Part shown: positions 42,822 to 50,191 of the stretch, piece by piece
Position numbering within the stretch: position 1 is the first letter of the stretch
How the letters are laid out: every line of letters starts with the position of its first letter
Assembly: GCF_001038505.1 (NCBI RefSeq)
Contig: NZ_LDPY01000004.1
Coordinates: 62,001 to 126,000 of the forward strand
DNA: 64,000 bases
Origin: Puniceibacterium sp. IMCC21224
GTDB taxonomy: Bacteria; Pseudomonadota; Alphaproteobacteria; Rhodobacterales; Rhodobacteraceae
Direction: 5' to 3'
The notes under the pieces: model-generated
Database searches by the model: none
Told to the model about the DNA's origin: nothing
What the model saw: only the letters and a program-made list of their open reading frames with translations
Made by a program: the position numbers and the translations under genes

Positions 42822-42867
42822 ATTTTGGTCAACGCTGTAGATGACATTTTGTTCGGGAGGAAAAAGT

Positions 42868-44082
42868 ATGACCAGTCAGAATGAACTTGCCATGGCTGAT
42901 CTGGCGGCCATCAGGGCGAATTATTCGCTGACCGATGAGCAGCGCCAGATCGTTGATCATGTTGATCGGGTGTCGCGCGAGGTGCTTCACCCGCTACAGG
43001 CACGCATGGACCAAGAGGATTGGTGGCCTGACGATCTTTTCAAGCAGATGGGCGAACTTGGTCTTCTGGGGATCACGGCCCCGGAGGCTTTGGGCGGATC
43101 GGGCCAGAACGAGTTTACCCAGGCGTTGGTGTCTGAGGTGATTTCGAAGTGGAACCCCGCCGTCGGCCTGTCGCATGGTGCACATGACAACCTGTGCCTG
43201 AACAACCTGCTGCGCAACGGCTCCGAAGCGCAGGTGAAAAAATATGTGCCGGGGTTGTGTTCGGGCGATCTGGTCGGCGGGCTCGGGCTGACCGAGCCCG
43301 GCGCGGGATCCGATGCGCTTGGCTCCATGGCCACCACCGCCCGGCGCGACGGCGACGACTATGTCATCAACGGCTCGAAGATCTACATCACCAACGGTCC
43401 CATTGCCGATGTGATCCTGCTCTATGCCAAGACCGACAAATCCAAAGGCGCCAAGGGCATTTCGGCCTTCATCATCGAAACCGACAATCCCGGGTTCAAG
43501 GTGGCGCAGAAACTAGACAAGATGGGTTTTCGCGGCTCACCTACGGGCGAGCTGGTGTTCGAGGATTGCCGCGTTCCGGCATCAGCCATGTTGGGGGTCG
43601 AAAACTCTGGCGTTGCAGTGGTGATGAGCGGGCTTGATCTGGAACGCGCGATGGTCGCTTCGGTCTGCGTCGGCATGGCCGAACGTGCGCTTGAACTGGG
43701 TCTGGAATACGCGAAGATGCGCGAACAATTCGGCAAGCCGATCGCCAGCTTCCAGATGATGCAGTCGAAACTGGCCGAGATCTACACCGAGGTCGAAACC
43801 GCTCGCGCCTTCAGTTATCGTGCCCTGGCGGCCTGTGTCGGCTTGCCGAAGGGTGCTGGGGGTCGCGGCGAGATCCACAAGCTGACCGCGGCCGCCTGCC
43901 TTTACGCAGGCGAGGCCTTTAACAAGGCCGTCACCGAAGCCTGCCACATCCACGGCGGCTCGGGCTACATGCAGGACACCGAGATTAACCGGCTGTTCCG
44001 CGCCAACAAGTTGCTGGAGATCGGCGCGGGCACCAGCGAAGTGCGCAAGATCATCATCGCCGAAGAACTTTTGCGCGCCTGA
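42868..44082 (+). CDS. Acyl-CoA dehydrogenase, isovaleryl/citronellyl-type (first of a tandem pair)
   Basis: 404 residues. FAD-binding and substrate motifs [36 protein letters not shown] and CHIHGGSGYMQDTEINRLFR. The end reads LLEIGAGTSEVRKIII: Ala replaces the usual catalytic Glu, while VVMSGLDLERAMVAS has the Glu at the isovaleryl-CoA dehydrogenase position, pointing to branched acyl-CoA. ATG 42868 follows GGGAGG. The next gene is a paralogue, 13 bp downstream. Confidence 0.92.
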   Translation: MTSQNELAMADLAAIRANYSLTDEQRQIVDHVDRVSREVLHPLQARMDQEDWWPDDLFKQMGELGLLGITAPEALGGSGQNEFTQALVSEVISKWNPAVGLSHGAHDNLCLNNLLRNGSEAQVKKYVPGLCSGDLVGGLGLTEPGAGSDALGSMATTARRDGDDYVINGSKIYITNGPIADVILLYAKTDKSKGAKGISAFIIETDNPGFKVAQKLDKMGFRGSPTGELVFEDCRVPASAMLGVENSGVAVVMSGLDLERAMVASVCVGMAERALELGLEYAKMREQFGKPIASFQMMQSKLAEIYTEVETARAFSYRALAACVGLPKGAGGRGEIHKLTAAACLYAGEAFNKAVTEACHIHGGSGYMQDTEINRLFRANKLLEIGAGTSEVRKIIIAEELLRA

Positions 44083-44095
44083 GGGGGACGAGACC

Positions 44096-45295
44096 ATGAA
44101 CAAGCAACTGCGCAACGACATCAATCTGCCAACACATTTCATGACGGACGAACAGCAGGCATTGGCCGATCAGGCCGGAAAGTTCTTCTTTTCCGAGTTC
44201 CACCACCTGAACGCGGAAATGGACGACACCGACGACCTGCCGCCTTCGGTCTTTCCCAAGCTGGGAGAGATGGGCTATCTCGGCCTCAACGTACCGCCGG
44301 AATTCGGCGGCGCGGGGCTCGACTTCACCTCGGCCTGCATCATCACCGAACAGCTGTCGCGCGCCTCGGCGGCCATCGGGTTGACCCATGTCGCGCATGA
44401 CAACCTGTGCGTCAACAACATCTACCGAAACGCCAATGACGATCTGCGCCGCAAGTATCTGCCCGGCCTGTGCAACGGCACGCTGGTGGGCGCGCTTGGC
44501 CTGACCGAACCGGGCGCCGGGTCGGATGCGCTCGGCTCGATGCGGACCACGGCGAAGAAGGATGGCGATGACTATATCCTGAATGGCACCAAGATATATA
44601 TCACCAACGGGCCGATTGCCGACTTGGTGCTGGTCTATGCCAAGACCTCGCCCGAAAAGGGCGCCAAGGGCATTTCCGCCTTCATCGTCGAAACTGACAC
44701 GCCCGGCTTCAAGGTGGCGCAGAAGCTCAACAAGATGGGTTTTCGCGGCTCGCCCACGGGTGAGCTGGTGTTCGAGGATTGCCGGGTGCCCGCGAAGAAC
44801 ATGGTCGGCAAGCTGGACGGCGGCGTTGCGGTGACAATGTCGGGGCTGGATCTGGAGCGCGCCATCGTCTGCTTCAATGCCCTGGGGATTGCGCAGCGGG
44901 CGCTGGATATTTCCATCGATTACGCCAAGACGCGCCAGCAGTTCGGCAAACCGATCGCCAGTTTCCAGATGGTGCAGGCGATGCTGGCCGACATGTATAC
45001 CCAGATCGAGGCGGCGCGCAGCCTGTCGCTGAAGACGGCCGCCATGTGTGAGGGGCTGGAAGAGGGCGAAGGCGGGCGCGGCGAAATTCACAAGCTGACC
45101 GCTGCGGCGATCTTCAAGACCGCCGCGGCGACGTCCTTCGTGCTGGACAAGGCGGTGCAGATCCACGGGGGGTCGGGCTACATGCGTGATACCGAAGTGA
45201 ACCGCCTCTACCGCACCGGACGTGTGCTGGAGGTCGGCGCGGGCACCCAGGAGGTGCGCAAGCTGATCATCGCCGGCGAACTGCTTAAAAACTGA
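44096..45295 (+). CDS. Acyl-CoA dehydrogenase, isovaleryl/citronellyl-type (second of a tandem pair)
   Basis: 399 residues, closely related to its neighbour over most of its length (shared [56 protein letters not shown]). Ends LEVGAGTQEVRKLII, again without the canonical Glu but with DLER. The N terminus differs (MNKQLRNDINLPTHFMTDEQQ), suggesting duplication followed by divergence for a second substrate or step. GGGGGA precedes the ATG. Confidence 0.92.
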   Translation: MNKQLRNDINLPTHFMTDEQQALADQAGKFFFSEFHHLNAEMDDTDDLPPSVFPKLGEMGYLGLNVPPEFGGAGLDFTSACIITEQLSRASAAIGLTHVAHDNLCVNNIYRNANDDLRRKYLPGLCNGTLVGALGLTEPGAGSDALGSMRTTAKKDGDDYILNGTKIYITNGPIADLVLVYAKTSPEKGAKGISAFIVETDTPGFKVAQKLNKMGFRGSPTGELVFEDCRVPAKNMVGKLDGGVAVTMSGLDLERAIVCFNALGIAQRALDISIDYAKTRQQFGKPIASFQMVQAMLADMYTQIEAARSLSLKTAAMCEGLEEGEGGRGEIHKLTAAAIFKTAAATSFVLDKAVQIHGGSGYMRDTEVNRLYRTGRVLEVGAGTQEVRKLIIAGELLKN

Positions 45296-45306
45296 GGGGG
45301 CAGAAC

Positions 45307-46161
45307 ATGAGCGAAGAAAAAGCACGGCGTTACGCGCCGGATCTCATGGCGGGCCAGGTGGCTCTGGTCACCGGATCCGGCTCGGGGATGGGCCGGGCAA
45401 CGGCGCTGGAAATGGCCTCCTGCGGGGCCAGGCTGGCCCTATTCGCGCGCCGCGAAGGGCCGCTGGAGGAGACCGCCGAGATGATCCGCGCGGCGGGTGG
45501 CGAGGCCTTTGTCGTGCCAGGCGACACCCGTGACGCGGACAGTATCGAAATAGCGATGGGGCGCATCAAGGACCATTACGGGCGGCTTGATGTTCTGGTG
45601 AACAACGCGGGCGGCCAGTATATCGCAGCCGCGCGCGACATCACCAACAAGGGCTTCGAGGCTGTGATCCGCAACAACCTGATAGGATCGTGGCAGATGA
45701 CACGCGCCGTGGCCGATCATTTCATGTATGAAAACGGCGGCTCCATCGTCTTCGTGACTGCGATTTCAGCGCGCACCGCGCTCACCGGGTTCACCCATAC
45801 CGTCGCCGCGCGCGCCGGCGTGACGGGCATGATGAAGACCTTGGCCGCCGAATGGGGCGAATACGGGATCCGTCTGAACTGCGTTGCGCCGGGAACGATC
45901 AAGACAGAGGCGCTTGGCCGCTATCCCATTCCGACGGAGCGCTGGAAACAGCTCAACCGCTCGGTCCTGAACCGGATGGGCGCGGCGGAGGACATCGCCG
46001 GGACGATCATTTTCCTCGCATCCAAATTGGGGAATTTCATGACCGGCGAAGACATCTATGTAGACGGCGGGGAAACCCTGCACATGGGTCACGATGCCCG
46101 TGACATGATAAACCCTGACATGTTCGAGAAACGCGAACGAGGAGATGGAAAAAATGAGTAA
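45307..46161 (+). CDS. SDR-family protein resembling 2,4-dienoyl-CoA reductase, altered active site
   Basis: 284 residues. Rossmann motifs VTGSGSGMGRATAL and NNAGGQY are normal. The C-terminal half (LAAEWGEYGIRLNCVAPGTIKTEALGR..., GEDIYVDGGE) resembles mitochondrial-type 2,4-dienoyl-CoA reductases. Where most SDRs have Tyr-x-x-x-Lys-Ala, this reads TVAARAGV, so Tyr is Thr and Lys is Arg; dienoyl-CoA reductases also lack that Tyr but keep Lys. In atu clusters an SDR (AtuG) occupies this place. Enzyme activity is therefore uncertain. Confidence 0.82.
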   Translation: MSEEKARRYAPDLMAGQVALVTGSGSGMGRATALEMASCGARLALFARREGPLEETAEMIRAAGGEAFVVPGDTRDADSIEIAMGRIKDHYGRLDVLVNNAGGQYIAAARDITNKGFEAVIRNNLIGSWQMTRAVADHFMYENGGSIVFVTAISARTALTGFTHTVAARAGVTGMMKTLAAEWGEYGIRLNCVAPGTIKTEALGRYPIPTERWKQLNRSVLNRMGAAEDIAGTIIFLASKLGNFMTGEDIYVDGGETLHMGHDARDMINPDMFEKRERGDGKNE

Positions 46162-46957
46162 CCCCCCCGTCGTTCTGGAAATTTCCGACAGGATAGCCAC
46201 GGTCACGCTGAACGATCCGGAACGTCGCAACCCGATCACCGGAAACGACATGATCGCCGCGCTTCTGGACGCGTTTGCAAAAGTGCAGGCCGACCCGCAG
46301 GTCAGCGTCATGATCCTGACCGGTGCCGATCCGGCCTTCTGCGCCGGCGGCGACATCAAGGAGATGAACGATCCCGACAGCATCTTTCGCAAGGAACCGC
46401 TTGCGGCGGCGCAGAGCTATGTCGATGGGGTGCAGCGGCTGCCTCTGGCGCTCTACAATCTCGACGTTCCTACCATCGCCGCGGTCAACGGCGCGGCGGT
46501 CGGCGCGGGATGCGACCTGACGATGATGTGCGACATGCGCGTCGCCTCGGACAAGGCGCGGTTCGGCGAAGTCTTTTTGAACCTCGGAATCATTCCGGGC
46601 GATGCGGGCAGCTGGTTCATGCTGCGCCGTCTGGGCCATCAGAAAGCTGCCGATCTGACCTTCTCGGGCCGCATGATCGATGCCGCCGAGGCCCTGGAAA
46701 TGGGAATGGTGCTGGAGGTCGTGCCGCATGAGAAATTGATGGACCGCACCCGCGAACGCGCCGCCGTCATCGCATCGAAGCCGCCGCGCGCGGTGCGGAT
46801 CGCAAAGCGTCTGATGCGCAATGCCGAACGGATGGATCTACCAGATTTCCTGAATTCCGCGGCGGCCTATCAAGCGCTCATGCATCAGACTGAAGACCAC
46901 CACGAGGCGGTCGCTGCCTTTATCGAAAAACGAAAACCGAATTTCACGGGTCGCTAA
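46154..46957 (+). CDS. Enoyl-CoA hydratase family protein
   Basis: 267 residues, crotonase fold: LNDPERRNPITGNDMI, DPAFCAGGDIKEMND, NGAAVGAGCDLTMMCDMRVA, LGIIPGDAGSWFMLRRLG and FIEKRKPNFTGR. The Pro-Gly-Asp segment with LGIIPGDAGSW differs from the LGLLP/LFP motifs of the two MCC-type hydratases, indicating a different substrate. ATG 46154 is favoured: GAGGAG is nine bases upstream, whereas ATG 46145 touches it. It overlaps the end of the SDR gene. Confidence 0.87.
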   Translation: MSNPPVVLEISDRIATVTLNDPERRNPITGNDMIAALLDAFAKVQADPQVSVMILTGADPAFCAGGDIKEMNDPDSIFRKEPLAAAQSYVDGVQRLPLALYNLDVPTIAAVNGAAVGAGCDLTMMCDMRVASDKARFGEVFLNLGIIPGDAGSWFMLRRLGHQKAADLTFSGRMIDAAEALEMGMVLEVVPHEKLMDRTRERAAVIASKPPRAVRIAKRLMRNAERMDLPDFLNSAAAYQALMHQTEDHHEAVAAFIEKRKPNFTGR

Positions 46958-46968
46958 AGGAAGATCAC

Positions 46969-47451
46969 ATGTCCGATATCACCAAGAGGAAGATGGAGCA
47001 GATCGCGCAGATGTGGAATGCGCGCGGCAAGGGTCTGATAAAGCATATGGCACTCCAGATCGAAGAGGTCTCGACCGAAGGCGTTCGAGTTCGGATGCCG
47101 TTCAATCCGGAGTTTTGCGTCGACGCGGATCAAACGCGGCTTCATGGTGGCATCCTGACGGCTCTGCTGGACAGTGTGTTCGGTCTTGCAAACTTTGTGG
47201 CAATCGAGGGCGTCAGCACCATGGCCACTCTTGACCTTAGGGTTGATTACCTGCGGCCCGCTCGATCGCGCGCGGACGTCATCGTTCGCGCGCATTGTTT
47301 TCGGGAAACCCGCCATATCGCCTTCAATTCGGGCAGTATCTGGTTTGATGGCCATGAGAATGCGGAAATTGCACGTGGAGTCGCATCATTCGCATTGACC
47401 CGTGGAGACTCCAGCCTGTTTGACGCGTTGGAAAAAGGAGAGCCATCGTGA
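46969..47451 (+). CDS. Hotdog-fold acyl-CoA thioesterase (PaaI-like), first of a tandem pair
   Basis: 160 residues. Hotdog motif RLHGGILTALLDSVFGLANF and TMATLDLRVDYLRPARSRADVIV are typical of PaaI-type thioesterases that hydrolyse aryl- or acyl-CoA. AAGGAAG precedes the ATG. Its stop overlaps the start of the second thioesterase. It probably relieves CoA sequestration in the pathway. Confidence 0.86.
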   Translation: MSDITKRKMEQIAQMWNARGKGLIKHMALQIEEVSTEGVRVRMPFNPEFCVDADQTRLHGGILTALLDSVFGLANFVAIEGVSTMATLDLRVDYLRPARSRADVIVRAHCFRETRHIAFNSGSIWFDGHENAEIARGVASFALTRGDSSLFDALEKGEPS

Positions 47452-47852
47452 TCAACTTGCAAGCCGTCAATGCAAATGTATCCCGCGTGCCGTTCTTCCG
47501 TTTTCTCAACTTCGAGGTTCAGAGCGTGGACAGCTGCCACGCCGAAACCGAGATGACCTTTGTAGAACGCCACATCGGAAACCCAGTCATGGACTACTAC
47601 CATGGCGGGATCATCGCGAGCTTCATGGAAGCGACCGCCGCTATCGCAGTTCATCCCGATTTCGCGGACGTTCCGGCAAAGCCGATCAATCTGACCGTCG
47701 ATTACCTCCGACCTGGCGTGAAGGGATCGCTTTATGCCCGTGCTAATGTTACCCGCAAGGGCAAGCGGATGGCGAGCGTCAGCGTGATCACGTGGCAGAC
47801 GGACCGGGAAAAGGCGGTTGCGGAAGGGCTGTACCACTTCCTTCTGGTTTGA
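47448..47852 (+). CDS. Hotdog-fold acyl-CoA thioesterase (PaaI-like), second of a tandem pair
   Basis: 134 residues starting at a GTG with AAGGAG seven bases upstream. Hotdog features: FRFLNFEVQSVDSCHAE, MDYYHGGIIASFMEATAAIAV (Tyr-His instead of Leu-His-Gly in the neighbour) and INLTVDYLRPGVKGSLYARANV. Weakly similar to the preceding gene; the pair may form a heteromer. Last gene of the plus-strand operon; it faces the tandem TetR gene 18 bp away. Confidence 0.85.
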   Translation: MINLQAVNANVSRVPFFRFLNFEVQSVDSCHAETEMTFVERHIGNPVMDYYHGGIIASFMEATAAIAVHPDFADVPAKPINLTVDYLRPGVKGSLYARANVTRKGKRMASVSVITWQTDREKAVAEGLYHFLLV

Positions 47853-47870
47853 TCGCAATGGCTGCGCTCA

Positions 47871-49226
47871 TCAGGCTCGCGCGACGTTCTCCCTGTCGCA
47901 GATCCCTTCAAGAAGCAGCTTGATGAGCATGCCAGAGAACTCAGACAATGAAAGATACCCCGAGCTTCCCTCCTTGTTGGGATCAAACCATTCCACCGTC
48001 CAGTTCAAGGCGCCCAACATCACCTGGCGCAGAGGGACAATCTTGATGTCAGATCTTATGGCATCGGCCTCTTGCGCTTCGCGAAGAACCCTGTCCCAGA
48101 GATGCCCATACTCATGACGAATATCCCTGTGTCTCTTCCTTAAATGATTGGGCAGCATCCCATAGCTTCTGATGTTCGCAGACGTGAATTCGCTTGCCTT
48201 GAAGAGAAAATGTAAATGCGTCCAAATCGCAGTTGCGATCCTAGCATGATGGTCGATTGGCGCATGAAATTCTTGGACTGCTGCGGTGACCCCAGATAGC
48301 AAATCGCTCAAGCCGGCGTTCAGAACCTCGTCCACTATCGCGTCTTTGGATTTGAAATGGTAATAGACGCTGCCCGCCTTCATATCCGCTTCATCCGCGA
48401 TCTGTCTTAGCGTGGTCGCCTTGTACCCTTTGTCTCTAAGAACGCGCGCCGCGGCCCTCAGGATTTCGGCGCGGGTTTTTGCGGCCTTGCCGATGGTGTC
48501 TTGCTCTTCAACAGAAGCGGCTACGTCGCCCGCCTTCTGGCCGTCTACGTCAGCCCGGTGACTGGGACACATACCGTCAAGTATCAGTTTGCTCATACGT
48601 TCTGCGAGGATATGAACCGGATACTGGTCCATTTTATACCATTCGACGGTCCAGTTCATGGCGCTCAATATGAACTGCCGGATCGCCGTAACGGAAATGT
48701 CGTTTCTCAGGGTGCCATAGTCTTTGGCATCCTGCAGAAAGCTGCTCCATACCCCGGCATAGGAGGCACGCAACTCACGGTGTGGGGCGCGCGCTTCATC
48801 CGACAGCATCGGATAGTTCCGGATATTGGCGGAAGTGAAGTCGCTGTCGGTCAGAAGATAGGTCAGGTGGGTTTCGATAAGCAAAGCGAAGGTCTTGCGA
48901 AATTCTTCGGGGCGCTGCTTTGTCGCGCGGACGATTTCGCAGACCTTCTCGTAAAGCTGCCGCACACCAAGTTCGAGAACCTCGCTCAAAATCTGGTCCT
49001 TGGATTGGAAATGATAGTAGATGCTTCCGGCTTCTATCCCTGATCCATGGGCAATGTCGCGCATCGTCGTCGCGTAAAAGCCATCGTGCCGAAAAAGTCG
49101 GGCAGCCGTAGCGAGGACGTCCCCCCGCGTCCTTTCGGACTTGCTCAGGTCATCTTCGATTTTATCGACCACATCGAGTCCTCGCATCATCCGCGACCGA
49201 TACTTGTCGCCCATAAGGATGTCCAT
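47871..49226 (-). CDS. Tandem double TetR-family regulator (two repressor units in one chain)
   Basis: 451 residues holding two full TetR proteins. Unit 1 (about 31-220): HTH ARLFRHDGFYATTMRDIAHG..AGSIYYHFQSKDQIL, ligand domain TSANIRNYPMLSDEAR, NWTVEWYKMDQ. Unit 2 (about 248-443): ARVLRDKGYKATTLRQIADEADMKAGSVYYHFKSKDAIV, TSANIRSYGMLPNHLR, NWTVEWFDPNK. A 25-residue polar linker (SHRADVDGQKAGDVAASVEEQ) joins them. The units align end to end, so the gene arose by duplication and fusion. No stop, start or frame change is seen between them. The start (ATG 49226) lacks a ribosome binding site and the transcript may be leaderless; operator O4 is 11 bp upstream. A single-chain pseudo-dimer repressor is inferred. 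Confidence 0.9.
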   Translation of the reverse strand: MDILMGDKYRSRMMRGLDVVDKIEDDLSKSERTRGDVLATAARLFRHDGFYATTMRDIAHGSGIEAGSIYYHFQSKDQILSEVLELGVRQLYEKVCEIVRATKQRPEEFRKTFALLIETHLTYLLTDSDFTSANIRNYPMLSDEARAPHRELRASYAGVWSSFLQDAKDYGTLRNDISVTAIRQFILSAMNWTVEWYKMDQYPVHILAERMSKLILDGMCPSHRADVDGQKAGDVAASVEEQDTIGKAAKTRAEILRAAARVLRDKGYKATTLRQIADEADMKAGSVYYHFKSKDAIVDEVLNAGLSDLLSGVTAAVQEFHAPIDHHARIATAIWTHLHFLFKASEFTSANIRSYGMLPNHLRKRHRDIRHEYGHLWDRVLREAQEADAIRSDIKIVPLRQVMLGALNWTVEWFDPNKEGSSGYLSLSEFSGMLIKLLLEGICDRENVARA

Positions 49227-49236
49227 TGCAATAAAT

Positions 49237-49250
49237 CTAACAAGCGTTAG
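49237..49250. promoter_or_regulatory. TetR operator O4
   Basis: CTAACAAGCGTTAG, a perfect 5+5 dyad (TCTAAC...GTTAGA with one more pair) between the tandem TetR gene and the divergent BadH-like gene. Confidence 0.82.
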
Positions 49251-49317
49251 AATGTACGAAAGGACGCCTCGAATCAAGTTCTTTGCGAAGGTGTTAGCGG
49301 AAGAGGAGGACATCCAT

Positions 49318-50079
49318 ATGCGAGGATTAAATGGAAAACGTGTCATCGTGACGGGTGGCGGCAGCGGAATCGGGCGCGCGGTGTGCGAACGTTTCGGCGA
49401 AGAAGGTGCCGAGGTTGCGATCTTCGACATGAATGAAGGCGGCGCGCAGGAAACGGCCCGTCTGATCCAGAGCGGCGGAGGAAAAGCCCAAGCTTACAGG
49501 GTGGACATCACCGACCGGGCTGAGGTGGACAAGGCTGTGGCCGCGTTCGAGGCTGGTGGCCCGATCGACGTGCTGGTGAACAACGCCGGCTGGGATGTGA
49601 TAAAACCGTTCCTCGACAGCGATGCGGATCTGTGGAAAAAGGTCATCGACATCAACCTTTATGGTCCGCTGAACATGCACCACGCGGTGTTGCCCGGCAT
49701 GGTCAATAACGGCGGGGGCCGCGTGGTCAACATCGCCTCCGACGCCGGTCGTGTCGGGTCTTCGGGCGAAGCCGTTTATTCGGCTTGCAAGGGCGGCATC
49801 ATCTCGTTCACCAAAACCGTGGCGCGGGAACTGGCGCGCAAGGGCATTCAGTTGAACGCTGTCGCCCCCGGCCCGACCGATACGCCGCTGTTTGCTCAGG
49901 TTGCCGAGGGCGAGGCCGGTCAAAAGATCGCCGAGGGTCTCAAGCGGGCGATTCCGATGAAGCGTCTGGCGCAGCCGACGGATTATCCTGGCATCATCTG
50001 CTTCCTGTCGTCCGACGACGCCGGTTTCATCACCGGCCAGGTGATCTCGGTTTCCGGCGGCTTGTCGATGCACGGTTGA
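49318..50079 (+). CDS. 2-hydroxycyclohexanecarboxyl-CoA dehydrogenase-like SDR (BadH-like)
   Basis: 253 residues. SDR motifs VTGGGSGIGRAVCERFGEEG, NNAGWDVIKPF, NIASDAGRVGSSGEAVYSACKGGI (Ser, Tyr, Lys present) and the end DDAGFITGQVISVSGGLSMHG. The DAxRVGSSGEAVY.ACKGG and NNAGWD..KPF stretches match BadH from anaerobic benzoate/cyclohexanecarboxylate degradation very closely. It would oxidise a 2-hydroxycycloalkane-carboxyl-CoA or similar 3-hydroxyacyl-CoA. ATG 49318 follows GAGGAGGA. A terminator follows at 50146. Confidence 0.85.
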   Translation: MRGLNGKRVIVTGGGSGIGRAVCERFGEEGAEVAIFDMNEGGAQETARLIQSGGGKAQAYRVDITDRAEVDKAVAAFEAGGPIDVLVNNAGWDVIKPFLDSDADLWKKVIDINLYGPLNMHHAVLPGMVNNGGGRVVNIASDAGRVGSSGEAVYSACKGGIISFTKTVARELARKGIQLNAVAPGPTDTPLFAQVAEGEAGQKIAEGLKRAIPMKRLAQPTDYPGIICFLSSDDAGFITGQVISVSGGLSMHG

Positions 50080-50145
50080 CCGTGGGCGGGAGTGCCTGTC
50101 ACAAGGTATTGCCGTCACGCCGTGTCCAGGGTTACCTCCCCGACT

Positions 50146-50172
50146 GGCCGCGCCAAATGCGCGGCCCTTTTT
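50146..50172 (+). terminator. Rho-independent terminator after the BadH-like gene
   Basis: Perfect 8-bp stem GGCCGCGC / GCGCGGCC (50146-50153 and 50159-50166) with loop CAAAT, followed by CTTTTTCC. It stands 67 bp after the SDR stop and 20 bp before the acyl-CoA synthetase start. Confidence 0.85.
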
Positions 50173-50191
50173 CCTTGTAGAAAGGTGGCGG

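Noticed and set aside
44054..45325. 423-codon minus-strand frame over the second tandem dehydrogenase
   Set aside because: Antisense shadow; the plus strand has all dehydrogenase motifs and a ribosome binding site.
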